From Variovorax paradoxus (GTDB lineage: Bacteria > Pseudomonadota > Gammaproteobacteria > Burkholderiales > Burkholderiaceae_C): a DNA stretch of 64,000 nucleotides. Positions within the stretch are counted from its first letter, which is position 1, and each line of letters opens with the position of its first letter. The stretch lies in the NCBI RefSeq assembly GCF_030811855.1, contig NZ_JAUSRN010000004.1, positions 186,001-250,000 of the forward strand. The letters are read 5' to 3'. The translations under genes were made by a program, and so were the position numbers. Below the pieces are notes generated by a model that did not search any database, was not told where the DNA came from, and saw only the letters and a program-made list of their open reading frames with translations. This document shows positions 1 through 8,227 of the stretch, in pieces.

Positions 1-432
1 AGCGCGGCTCGCTTCCAGGTGGGTCTTGGCCCGCTCGGCCAGCGCCATTTCACCTGGCGTGCCGGGCACGAAGGGCTGCACCGGCAGCGGTCGGCCGTGA
101 GAATCGACCGAGACGAAGACGATCAGGCATTCAGTAGTCTTGTCCATGGTGCCGCCCTTCATGTCGCCGCTGCGCACCTCGACCGAGATGTTCATGCTGG
201 TGGTGCCGGTGTAGGCCAGCCGGGCCTCGACCTCGACCAGGTCGCCGATCATGATCGGGTGGTGAAAGCGGATGCTGCCGATGAAGGCCGTCACGCAATA
301 GCGCTTGGCCCAGCTGGTGGCACAGGCGTAGCCGGCTTCGTCGATCCATTTCATGACCGTGCCGCCATGGACCTTGCCGCCGAAGTTGACGGTGCTGGGC
401 TCGGCCAGAAAACGAAGGGTGATGGAAGACAT
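1..432 (-). CDS. Acyl-CoA thioesterase, hotdog fold (3' end outside window)
   Basis: This is a cytoplasmic hotdog-fold thioesterase that would hydrolyse acyl-CoA to free acid and CoA. The 144 visible codons begin MSSITLRFLAEP and contain the family signature NFGGKVHGGTVMKWIDEAG at about residues 15-33. In the YciA/acyl-CoA hydrolase group the Asp of that signature is catalytic. Two further beta-strand segments (SIRFHHPIMIGDLVEVEA, TSMNISVEVRS) fit the 4HBT fold. The ATG at 432 was chosen because the family usually starts just before this motif; only a weak purine-rich ribosome site lies upstream. The C-terminus runs past base 1, so the stop codon is not seen. Substrate length cannot be told. 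Confidence 0.85.
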   Translation of the reverse strand, partial: MSSITLRFLAEPSTVNFGGKVHGGTVMKWIDEAGYACATSWAKRYCVTAFIGSIRFHHPIMIGDLVEVEARLAYTGTTSMNISVEVRSGDMKGGTMDKTTECLIVFVSVDSHGRPLPVQPFVPGTPGEMALAERAKTHLEASRA

Positions 433-528
433 GCGCCGCCTTTTTTCGTGGGCTGATGGGTGGGAACCCCAATTATGCGAGCGACCGGCCCTGGGGCGAC
501 GCGCCGCCGGTCGCCACGGCACGCACGT

Positions 529-1428
529 TCAGCCGCCGCCGACGAACAGTTCGGCCAGCGTGAGCCGGAGCCAGGCGTTGCCGGCGTCGGCATGGAAGCG
601 CTCGTGCCAATGCTGCTTGACGGCGTAGGCCGGCAGTTCGAAAGGAGGCTCCAGCAGCTTCACCGGTTCCTGCGTGGCCAGCACTTTGCCAAGGATGCTG
701 GGCACGATCACGATGAGTTCGGTATGCGCCACGATGCGCGCCACGCTCAGAAAGCTCGACAAGCTGGCCACCACGTTGCGCTTCACGCCCAGCCGGGCGA
801 TTGTCTTGTCGACGATGGCGTGGCCCGTGCCCGAAGACGCAACCACCGCGTGCGCTTCGGCCTCGAAACGCTTGCGCGTGAGCCGCTCGCCGATGCGCGG
901 ATGATTGCGCGCCGCCAGGCAGACGAAGTCCTGCATGAAAAGCGTCTGCTGGTAGAAGCCAGCGTCCAGCTGCGGCATGAAGCCCACCGCCAGGTCGACC
1001 GCGCCTTCCTCCAGCCGGCGTGCGCTCTCGGTGGAAATGATCTCGGTCTCGATGCGCACCCCCGGCGCCGCCTGCCGCAGGTGGCCGAGAAGTCCGGGCA
1101 GCAGCACCACCTCGCTGATGTCGGTCATGCAGATGCGAAAGCTGCGCGCTGCGGTGGCGGGGTCGAAGCTGGCGCGCCCGCCCTTGGCCCGGTTCAGCCG
1201 GTCGAGGATTTCCTGCACCAGCGGCTGGATCTGCCGCGCATAGGGCGTGGGCTCCATGCCGCGCGAGGTGCGTACGAACAGCTTGTCGCCGAAATGCGTG
1301 CGCAGCCGCGCCAGCGCGGTGCTAGCCGCCGACTGCGCAATGCCGAGCCGCTCGGCCGCGCTCGACACGTTGGCGGTCTTGTAGACCTCATCGAAAACCA
1401 GCAGCCATTCGAGATCGAGCTGGGCCAT
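529..1428 (-). CDS. LysR-family transcriptional regulator
   Basis: This is a 299-residue LysR-type regulator. A winged helix-turn-helix covers residues 1-60 (LEWLLVFDEVYKTANVSSAA, then SAASTALARLRTHFGDKLFVR), followed by a periplasmic-binding-like effector domain. The start at 1428 is supported by an AAGGAG ribosome site 6 bases upstream; an upstream in-frame extension exists but lacks such a site. It is transcribed away from the gentisate operon, the usual arrangement for a LysR protein that controls its neighbour, and a 7-bp dyad lies between the two (1472-1502). The likely inducer is an aromatic acid such as 3-hydroxybenzoate or gentisate; this is inferred from context only. Confidence 0.9.
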   Translation of the reverse strand: MAQLDLEWLLVFDEVYKTANVSSAAERLGIAQSAASTALARLRTHFGDKLFVRTSRGMEPTPYARQIQPLVQEILDRLNRAKGGRASFDPATAARSFRICMTDISEVVLLPGLLGHLRQAAPGVRIETEIISTESARRLEEGAVDLAVGFMPQLDAGFYQQTLFMQDFVCLAARNHPRIGERLTRKRFEAEAHAVVASSGTGHAIVDKTIARLGVKRNVVASLSSFLSVARIVAHTELIVIVPSILGKVLATQEPVKLLEPPFELPAYAVKQHWHERFHADAGNAWLRLTLAELFVGGG

Positions 1429-1471
1429 GAACAACTCCTTGTCGCTTGCATTATCAAGAAACGAGATCGCG

Positions 1472-1502
1472 ACTATTGCCATGGTCGCATTGCGCCAATA
1501 GT
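1472..1502. promoter_or_regulatory. Candidate LysR operator in the divergent promoter region
   Basis: The 134-base gap between the LysR gene and the gentisate dioxygenase gene contains a perfect dyad, ACTATTG - 17 bases - CAATAGT. Its inner ATTG...CAAT arms resemble LysR-type binding sites, though the usual T-N11-A spacing is exceeded. The position, 45 bases before the LysR start codon and 60 before the dioxygenase start codon, fits a shared operator. No clear -10/-35 pair was identified. Confidence 0.5.
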
Positions 1503-1562
1503 AGTGCCGGCGGAAGATCGCCGTTTCCCGGAGACAACCGCCGCACGACGGCCGGAACCGCC

Positions 1563-2645
1563 ATGAAGCCCATTGCCCAGACAAGCAGCTCAACGCCAGC
1601 GCCCGCCAACGCCGCGGAACGCCGCGGCTACTACGAGCGCATTCGCCCGCTCCACCTCACGCCGCTGTGGGAGTCGCTGCATGCGCTGGTGCCGCGCGAG
1701 CCCACCACGCCCTGCGTTCCGGCGCTCTGGCGCTATGACGAAATCCGCCCGCTGCTGATGGAATCGGCCGACCTCATCACCGCCGAGGAAGCGGTGCGCC
1801 GCGTGCTCGTGCTCGAGAACCCTGCACTGCCCGGCAACTCGTCGATCACGCAGTCGCTCTACGCCGGCCTGCAGCTCATCATGCCGGGCGAGGTGGCGCC
1901 CTCGCACCGCCACGTGCAGTCGGCTTTGCGCTTCATCGTCGACGGCAAGGGGGCCTACACCACGGTGGGCGGCGAGCGCACCACCATGTACCCGGGCGAC
2001 TTCATCATCACGCCGTCGTGGGCCTGGCACGACCACGGCAACGAGGGCGTCGGCGGCACGGCGGAGCCGGTGGTCTGGCTCGACGGGCTCGACATTCCGA
2101 TGCTGCGCTTCTTCGATGCCGGCTTTGCCGAGAACGACGACGCCAAGGTGCAGCACGTGGCGCGTCCTGAGGGCAACAGCCTGGCGCGCTTCGGCCACAA
2201 CATGGTGCCGGTGCGCCACGACCACGTGTCGCCCACCTCGCCGATCTTCAACTATCCCTATGCCCGCAGCCGCGAGGCGCTAGCACTGCTGCAGAAGCAG
2301 GAAGCGCCCGATGCCTGGCTGGGCCACAAGCTGCGCTACATCAACCCGCTGACCGGCGGCGCGCCGATGCCCACCATCGGCACCCAGCTGCAACTGCTGC
2401 CCAAGGGCTTTGCGGGCAAGACGCACCGCGCCACCGACGGCACCGTCTACAGCGTGGTCGAAGGCCGGGGCATCGCCGACATCGCGGGCCAGCGATTCGA
2501 GTTCGGGCCGCGCGACACCTTCGTCGTGCCTTCGTGGGCGCCGCTGCGCCTGTTGGCGCCCGGCGAAGACGTGGTGCTCTTCAGCTTCTCCGACCGTCCG
2601 GTGCAACAGGCGATGGGCATCCTGCGCGAAGCCTTTCTCGCCTGA
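1563..2645 (+). CDS. Gentisate 1,2-dioxygenase
   Basis: This is a 360-residue bicupin enzyme that uses Fe(II) and O2 to open the ring of gentisate (2,5-dihydroxybenzoate) to maleylpyruvate. The first cupin shows the metal ligands as H115 and H117 ([12 protein letters not shown]) and H156/H158 ([10 protein letters not shown]). The second cupin (from about residue 285, [17 protein letters not shown] to [14 protein letters not shown]) is degenerate, as is normal for the family. Length matches known gentisate dioxygenases. It is the first gene of an apparent operon; a fumarylpyruvate hydrolase follows after 55 bases. A longer reading frame upstream exists, but the ATG at 1563 gives the family's typical N-terminus. 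Confidence 0.93.
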   Translation: MKPIAQTSSSTPAPANAAERRGYYERIRPLHLTPLWESLHALVPREPTTPCVPALWRYDEIRPLLMESADLITAEEAVRRVLVLENPALPGNSSITQSLYAGLQLIMPGEVAPSHRHVQSALRFIVDGKGAYTTVGGERTTMYPGDFIITPSWAWHDHGNEGVGGTAEPVVWLDGLDIPMLRFFDAGFAENDDAKVQHVARPEGNSLARFGHNMVPVRHDHVSPTSPIFNYPYARSREALALLQKQEAPDAWLGHKLRYINPLTGGAPMPTIGTQLQLLPKGFAGKTHRATDGTVYSVVEGRGIADIAGQRFEFGPRDTFVVPSWAPLRLLAPGEDVVLFSFSDRPVQQAMGILREAFLA

Positions 2646-2700
2646 AGCCGGCCTCTTTTTTGTCTTGACCCATGTGCCGCCGCGCGCGGCAGGAGCCCTC

Positions 2701-3405
2701 ATGTCCTTCGTCTTCACGCCTCCTTCCATCGTCGGCCTGCCCATTGCCGGTTCGAGCGACCTGTTCCCGGTGCGCCGCGTCTACTGCGTGGGCCGCAACT
2801 ACGCGGCGCATGCGCGCGAAATGGGTTTCGATCCCGACCGCGAGCCGCCGTTCTTCTTCTGCAAGCCCAACGACGACGCCTCCGTGGTGCCCGTGGCCGA
2901 AGGTGAAACCGGCGCCATTCCGTACCCGCCGCTCACGAGCAACTACCACTACGAGGCCGAGCTCGTCGTGGCCATCGGCAAGGGCGGCAAGAACATTGCG
3001 GTGGAGCAGGCGGCCAGCCACATCCACGGGTATGCCGTGGGTCTGGACATGACGCGCCGCGACCTGCAGATCAAGATGCGCGAGCAGGGCCGTCCATGGG
3101 AGATCGGCAAGGCATTCGATTACTCCGCGCCCATTGCGCCGCTGCGCACGCTGGCCGACGTGGGCGAGATCAATGCTGGTGCCATCGCGCTCGAGGTCGA
3201 CGGCCAGGTGCGCCAGAACAGCGACATCACGCACCTGATCTGGTCCGTCAACGAGGTGATCGCCAATCTTTCGACGCTCTTCACGCTGCAGCCTGGCGAC
3301 CTGATCTTCACGGGCACGCCCGAAGGCGTGGGCGCGGTGAAGCCCGGCCAGACCGTCAAGGTGAGCATTGACAAGCTCCCCTCGCTTACCGTGCGAATCG
3401 ACTGA
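2701..3405 (+). CDS. Fumarylpyruvate hydrolase (FAH family)
   Basis: This 234-residue protein of the fumarylacetoacetate hydrolase fold would split fumarylpyruvate into fumarate and pyruvate, the last step of the gentisate pathway. Typical segments are RRVYCVGRNYAAHAREMG near residue 26, the metal-binding region YHYEAELVVAIGKGGKNI, GYAVGLDMTRRDLQ, and the C-terminal GDLIFTGTPEGVGAVKPG. Its place directly after gentisate dioxygenase supports this substrate over other FAH-family substrates. No maleylpyruvate isomerase gene is seen beside it, so the enzyme might accept maleylpyruvate directly, or the isomerase may be glutathione-independent or encoded elsewhere. Confidence 0.88.
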   Translation: MSFVFTPPSIVGLPIAGSSDLFPVRRVYCVGRNYAAHAREMGFDPDREPPFFFCKPNDDASVVPVAEGETGAIPYPPLTSNYHYEAELVVAIGKGGKNIAVEQAASHIHGYAVGLDMTRRDLQIKMREQGRPWEIGKAFDYSAPIAPLRTLADVGEINAGAIALEVDGQVRQNSDITHLIWSVNEVIANLSTLFTLQPGDLIFTGTPEGVGAVKPGQTVKVSIDKLPSLTVRID

Positions 3406-3430
3406 CCCAGCCCCTGCGCAGAGGCCCACC

Positions 3431-4684
3431 ATGAGCACATCTCCCCCGAAGAATCCCCCCACCGTTCTGCTCGTCGGCGGCGGCATCGGCGGCATGGCGG
3501 CCGCGCTGGCGCTCGCGCGCCTCGGCGTTTCCATCGACCTGCTGGAGCAGAGCGCCACAATCGGCGAGATCGGGGCCGGCCTGCAGCTTGGTCCCAATGC
3601 CTTCGCCGCGCTCGACGCGCTGGGCGTGGGCGAGGCGGTGCGCCAGAGTTCGGTCTTCACCGACCGGCTCGTGATGATGGATGCGGTCGATTGCGGCGAA
3701 GTGGCTTCGGTGCCCGTGGGCGAGGCATTTCGCGCGCGCTTCAAGAACCCGTACGCGGTGAGCCACCGCGCCGACCTGCACGGCGCCATCCACGAGGCGG
3801 TGAAGCAGCATCCGCTGATCCGCTTCCACACCTCGGCACAGGTCGAGTCCATCGATATCGGCACGGACAAGGCGCAAGGCGTGGTCGCCACCACGCGCGA
3901 CGGCCGCCGCTTCGAGTCCGACGCCATCGTGGGTTGCGATGGCGTGAAATCGATCGTGCGCGCCAGGCTCATCGGCGACGAGGCACGCGTCTCGGGCCAC
4001 GTGGTGTATCGCGCCGTGGTGCCGGTGGCCGACATGCCCGCCGACCTGCGCTGGAACGCACCCGTGGTCTGGGCCGGCCCCAACTGCCACCTGGTGCACT
4101 ATCCGCTGCGCCATGGCGAGCAATACAACCTGGTCGTCACTTTCCACAGCCGCGAAAAGGAAGAGTGGGGCGTGTCCGAAGGCAGCAAGGAAGAAGTGCT
4201 CTCCTACTTCGAGGGCGTGCATGCGCGCCCGCGCCAGTTGCTCGACCGGCCGACGTCGTGGCGCCGCTGGAGCACGGCCGACCGCGATCCGGTGGAGCGC
4301 TGGAGCGACGGCCCCGCCACGCTGCTCGGCGATGCGGCGCATCCGATGATGCAGTACCTCGCGCAAGGCGCCTGCATGGCGCTCGAAGACGCGGTGACGC
4401 TGGGCGCCGCGGCGCAGGCCTGCGATTTCGACATGCCGGCCGCCTTCAAGCTCTACGAGGCCGCGCGCATTCCACGCACCGCCCGCGTGGTGCTGTCGGT
4501 GCGCGAGATGGGCCGGCTCTATCACGCCAAGGGCGTGGAGCGGCTGGTGCGCAACAGCCTCTGGCTGGGCCGCACGCCCGAACGGTTCTACGATGCTGTC
4601 GAATGGCTCTATGCCTGGCGGCCCGAGCATTGCCTGGACGATGCGCGACCGGGCTGCTCGGCCGCGGTGATTTCGGCGCACTGA
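3431..4684 (+). CDS. FAD monooxygenase, probable 3-hydroxybenzoate 6-hydroxylase
   Basis: This is a 417-residue class A flavoprotein monooxygenase. It has the dinucleotide-binding motif GGGIGGMAAALALARLG near residues 17-33, the mid-chain motif GCDGVKSIVRARL, and the FAD-ribityl motif GDAAHPMMQYLAQGACMALE starting at residue 300. Length and motifs match 3-hydroxybenzoate 6-hydroxylase, which uses NADH and O2 to make gentisate; salicylate hydroxylases are close relatives. Placement after gentisate dioxygenase and fumarylpyruvate hydrolase makes a gentisate-forming role the best reading. The gene starts 25 bases after the hydrolase stop. Confidence 0.85.
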   Translation: MSTSPPKNPPTVLLVGGGIGGMAAALALARLGVSIDLLEQSATIGEIGAGLQLGPNAFAALDALGVGEAVRQSSVFTDRLVMMDAVDCGEVASVPVGEAFRARFKNPYAVSHRADLHGAIHEAVKQHPLIRFHTSAQVESIDIGTDKAQGVVATTRDGRRFESDAIVGCDGVKSIVRARLIGDEARVSGHVVYRAVVPVADMPADLRWNAPVVWAGPNCHLVHYPLRHGEQYNLVVTFHSREKEEWGVSEGSKEEVLSYFEGVHARPRQLLDRPTSWRRWSTADRDPVERWSDGPATLLGDAAHPMMQYLAQGACMALEDAVTLGAAAQACDFDMPAAFKLYEAARIPRTARVVLSVREMGRLYHAKGVERLVRNSLWLGRTPERFYDAVEWLYAWRPEHCLDDARPGCSAAVISAH

Positions 4685-4744
4685 ATCGCACGGATTTCTT
4701 TCACCATCACCATTCGAGGCCACAGGCCCAGGAGACAAAGGACC

Positions 4745-5728
4745 ATGAACAACAAATTTTCACGCGCACTGTGGACGGGGCTCACCGCCTTGTCGGCCAG
4801 CACGGGCGCCCTGGCTCAGGCCAGCGACTTCCCGAGCAAGCCCGTGACGCTGGTCACGCCTTTCGCAGCCGGCAGCGGGCCAGACGCGGTGCTGCGGATG
4901 GTGTCCGACAAGCTCTCGCGCCTGTGGAACCAGCGCGTGGTCATCGACAACAAACCCGGCGGCGGCGGCTTCATCGCCATCGACCAGGCGCGCCGCGCAG
5001 CGCCCGACGGCTACACGCTGCTGCAGCTCGACAGCGAGCACATCGCCGCGCTGCCGCACCTGTACAAGTCGCGCAACTTCGTGACGCTGCAGCACTTCGA
5101 CCCGGTGGCCTCGCTGTTTCGCACGCCGTTTTTCGTGGCGGTGTCCAGCGAGTCGAAGTACAAGAACATGAGCGACCTCATCGCCGACGCCAAGGCCAAC
5201 CCCGAAGCTATCGTCTACGGCTCATGGGGCGTGGGCAGCCCGGGCCACCTGGGCGCGCAGCAGCTGGAGGCGCTCACGGGCATTCGCATGCGGCATGCGC
5301 CGTACCGCGAGGTGTCGCAGCTGTTCTCCAATGTGGGCACCGGCGACGTGCCATGGAGCTTTGCCAGCATTCCTTCGAGCCAGGGCATCTACAAGGCCGG
5401 CAAGCTGCGCTACCTGGCCATCGCGGCGCCCAAGCGCATTCCGCAGCTGCCCGACGTGCCGACCATGGCCGAAGCCGGCGGGCCGGCCTCGCTCGAGGTG
5501 AACTCCTTCGTCTCGCTGCTTGCGCCCAAGGGCGTGCCGGCGGCGGTCAAGGCCAAGATCAACGCCGACGTCGCCAAGGTCATTGCCGACCCCGAAATCC
5601 GCGCCCGCTTCGACACCTTTGCGTTCGAGCCGCTGGCCTGGTCGCCTGAGGAGATCGAGCGCAACGCCGAGGCCAAGTCCAAGGTCTATGGGGAACTGGT
5701 GCGCCGGGGCAACATCAGCCTCGAATAG
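4745..5728 (+). CDS. Bug-family (TctC-like) periplasmic solute receptor 1
   Basis: This is a 327-residue exported binding protein of the tripartite tricarboxylate transporter receptor family (Bug). Residues 1-25 form a signal peptide (MNNKFSRALWTGLTALSAS, ending ALAQ). The mature part shows the family's opening KPVTLVTPFAAGSGPDAVLR and the conserved GGGGFIAIDQARRA. Such receptors bind carboxylates or aromatic acids in the periplasm. No TctA/TctB membrane partners lie nearby, a common situation in Burkholderiales. Its place in the gentisate operon suggests an aromatic acid ligand. The upstream AGGAGACAAAGGA sequence gives a good ribosome site. Confidence 0.9.
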   Translation: MNNKFSRALWTGLTALSASTGALAQASDFPSKPVTLVTPFAAGSGPDAVLRMVSDKLSRLWNQRVVIDNKPGGGGFIAIDQARRAAPDGYTLLQLDSEHIAALPHLYKSRNFVTLQHFDPVASLFRTPFFVAVSSESKYKNMSDLIADAKANPEAIVYGSWGVGSPGHLGAQQLEALTGIRMRHAPYREVSQLFSNVGTGDVPWSFASIPSSQGIYKAGKLRYLAIAAPKRIPQLPDVPTMAEAGGPASLEVNSFVSLLAPKGVPAAVKAKINADVAKVIADPEIRARFDTFAFEPLAWSPEEIERNAEAKSKVYGELVRRGNISLE

Positions 5729-5783
5729 CGGCTGCGATCAGTACCATTACGTTTTTTAACAGTCTTCTTTTTCACCTTCTTCC

Positions 5784-6761
5784 ATGCACGCATCCAAGAG
5801 AGCCCTATTGATCGCCTGCGGCCTGGCAGCCGCCGCCGCGCTGCCGCTGGCGGCCCAGGCGCAGAACAACGCCTGGCCGACCAAGCCGATCCGCCTGCTC
5901 GTGGGTTTTCCGGGCGGCTCCACGCCCGACATCGCCGCTCGCACCATCGCCGAGCCGCTGGCCAAGGCGCTCGGCCAGCCGGTGGTGGTGGACAACAAGC
6001 CCGGTGCCTCGGGCAACATCGCGGCCGACATGGTGGCCAAGGCCACCGACGACCACACGTTGGGCCTCGTCATCAACGGCAATCTCACCTCGTCGAAGAT
6101 GCTGTACCCGCGGCTGCCTTACGACCCGGCCAAGGACTTCACGTACCTTTCTCTGATTGCCACGGCACCGCTCGTGCTGGTGGCGCAGAACAACCTGCCT
6201 TCCGGCACCGCCTTCTTCGACGCGGCGCGCAAGGGCGGCGACAAGTGGAACTACGGCTCGGTGGGCGTCGGCTCTGTCGGCCACCTGGGCATGGAGCTGC
6301 TCAAGAGCCGCGTGAACGGTTTCACCCCGGAGCACGTGCCCTACCAGGGCAACCCGCAGGTCGTGACCGCGATGCTGGGCGACCAGGTGCAGATGGCGCT
6401 CATCCCGCCGGGCGTGGCCATGCCGCAGGTGCGTGCCGGCAAGCTCAAGGCCATCGGCCTCACCGGCGGCCGCAGCGCGCTGGTGCCCGAGCTGCCACCG
6501 CTGGCCGACGCCGGCGTGCGTGACTTCTCGCTCGAAGTGTGGGTGGCGCTGCTCGGCCCCGCCAACCTCTCGAAGACGGCGCAGGCGCGCATCAGCCGTG
6601 AACTCGAAGTGATCATGAAGCAGCCCGAAGTACGCCAGAAGCTCTTTGAGCAGGGCTGGCAGGCGGTGGGCACCTCGCCCGACGGCATGCGCCTTCGCGT
6701 CAAGGAAGAGGCGGCGATCATGACCAAGATCATCTCGACACGCGGCATCAAGATCCAGTGA
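5784..6761 (+). CDS. Bug-family (TctC-like) periplasmic solute receptor 2
   Basis: This is a second Bug receptor of 325 residues, 55 bases after the first. The signal peptide is MHASKRALLIACGLAAAAAL, with likely cleavage after AQA near residue 27. The mature protein begins with the family segment WPTKPIRLLVGFPGGSTPDI and carries VVVDNKPGASGNIAADMVA. It differs clearly from the upstream copy, so it is not a recent tandem duplicate. Its stop codon overlaps the next gene's start (TGATG), implying translational coupling to the FAD oxidoreductase. Confidence 0.9.
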   Translation: MHASKRALLIACGLAAAAALPLAAQAQNNAWPTKPIRLLVGFPGGSTPDIAARTIAEPLAKALGQPVVVDNKPGASGNIAADMVAKATDDHTLGLVINGNLTSSKMLYPRLPYDPAKDFTYLSLIATAPLVLVAQNNLPSGTAFFDAARKGGDKWNYGSVGVGSVGHLGMELLKSRVNGFTPEHVPYQGNPQVVTAMLGDQVQMALIPPGVAMPQVRAGKLKAIGLTGGRSALVPELPPLADAGVRDFSLEVWVALLGPANLSKTAQARISRELEVIMKQPEVRQKLFEQGWQAVGTSPDGMRLRVKEEAAIMTKIISTRGIKIQ

Positions 6762-8125
6762 TGGCCACCGTCCAGCACAGCAAGACCCTCACCGAGCCGG
6801 CGCGCAAGCTGCCGGTCTTCGGCGAATACGACGTGGTGGTGGTCGGCGGCGGGCCTGCGGGCATTGCCGCCGCCGTGAGCGCCGCGCGCCACGGCGCCAG
6901 CACGCTGCTGGTCGAGCGCTACGGCTTTCTCGGCGGCATGGGCACGGCGGGCGGCGTGACCAACTTCGCGGGCCTTTACGGCAAGCGCAACGGCGAGATG
7001 ACGCTGCTGGTGCGCGGCGTGACCGACGACCTGCTGGCGCGCATCGAGGCGCTGGGCGGCCTCAACAAGCCGCAAGACGGCATGCAGGGGCGCATTCGCG
7101 TGCGCTCCTACGACACCTCGGCCTACAAGATCGCGGCCGACCAGTTGCTGCTCGATGCCGGCGTGCACCTGCTGTTCCACGCCTGGGCTGCCAACGTGAT
7201 TCGCGATGGCGACCGCATCGCGGCGCTGGTGGTCGAGACCAAGTCGGGCCGGCAGGCAATTCGCGCCAACGCCTTTGTCGATGCCAGCGGCGATGCCGAC
7301 GTGGCGGCCTTTGCGGGCGTGCCCTTCGAAGTGGGTGACGGGCATGGCAGCGGCCTGTTCCCGACCACGATGTTTCGCGTCGGCCAGGTCGATGCGCCCG
7401 CGGCGCTCGCGGCCGTGGGCGAATTCAAGGCGATCAACGATCTGATGGAGCGGGTGCAGGCGCAAAAACCCGGCGCCTACAAGTTCCCGCGCGAAGGCGC
7501 GATCCTTCGGCCCAACATCGACCCGCGCGAATGGCGCGCCAACGTCACGCAGATCCGCAATGCCGCGGGCCGTGCGATGAACGGCATCGATGCGCGCGAG
7601 CTCACCGAAGGCGAGCTCGAAGGCCGGCGCCAGATTGCCGAATACTTCAAGTTCATGAAGGCCGAGGTGCCGGGCTTTGCGCAGTCGGCCATCGTGGAGA
7701 TTGCGCCGCAGGTCGGCATTCGCGAAACGCGCCGCATCGAGGGCCTGTACGCACTCACGGGCGAAGACATCCTGTCGTCGGGCAGCTTCGACGACAGCAT
7801 CGGCATCAACGCCTGGCCGATGGAAATGCATGCCGACGGCCGCATCGAATGGGCCTTTCCGCGTGACGACAACCGCACCTACAACCAGCTGCCCTGGCGC
7901 ATGCTGGTGCCGCGCCAGGTCGACAACCTGCTGGTGGCCGGCCGCTGCGCCGCCATGACGCACGAAGGCCAGTCGGCCGCGCGCGCGAGCGGCGGCTGCT
8001 TCGTGATGGGGCAGGCGGCGGGTACGGCGGCGGCTTCGCTGGGCGGCAGCTCCAGGTTTGCGGACGTTGATGTGCCTGCGCTTCAGAAGAAGCTGATTGC
8101 CGACGGCGCAGATATCGACAGTTGA
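6761..8125 (+). CDS. FAD-dependent oxidoreductase (FAD_oxidored family)
   Basis: This is a 454-residue flavoprotein with an N-terminal Rossmann motif, VVVVGGGPAGIAAAVSAARHG (residues about 27-47), followed by ERYGFLGGMGTAGGVTNF. It carries the C-terminal FAD contact LLVAGRCAAMTHEGQSAARA. These fit the FAD_oxidored group, whose substrates are mostly unknown. No signal peptide is seen, so it is cytoplasmic. The ATG at 6761 shares a base with the stop codon of the second Bug gene; a GTG one codon earlier is also possible. Genetic coupling to a solute receptor suggests it oxidises the imported compound or a derivative of it. No specific reaction is proposed. Confidence 0.8.
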   Translation: MATVQHSKTLTEPARKLPVFGEYDVVVVGGGPAGIAAAVSAARHGASTLLVERYGFLGGMGTAGGVTNFAGLYGKRNGEMTLLVRGVTDDLLARIEALGGLNKPQDGMQGRIRVRSYDTSAYKIAADQLLLDAGVHLLFHAWAANVIRDGDRIAALVVETKSGRQAIRANAFVDASGDADVAAFAGVPFEVGDGHGSGLFPTTMFRVGQVDAPAALAAVGEFKAINDLMERVQAQKPGAYKFPREGAILRPNIDPREWRANVTQIRNAAGRAMNGIDARELTEGELEGRRQIAEYFKFMKAEVPGFAQSAIVEIAPQVGIRETRRIEGLYALTGEDILSSGSFDDSIGINAWPMEMHADGRIEWAFPRDDNRTYNQLPWRMLVPRQVDNLLVAGRCAAMTHEGQSAARASGGCFVMGQAAGTAAASLGGSSRFADVDVPALQKKLIADGADIDS

Positions 8126-8227
8126 TATCCTGAGGGGGCAGCTGACCGTCCCGCGACAGCGCGCGGGCCTGGGCTTTGCTATGGTTGAGGGTTGATTCTT
8201 TTTGCTGACACCCGACCGCCATTTCCG

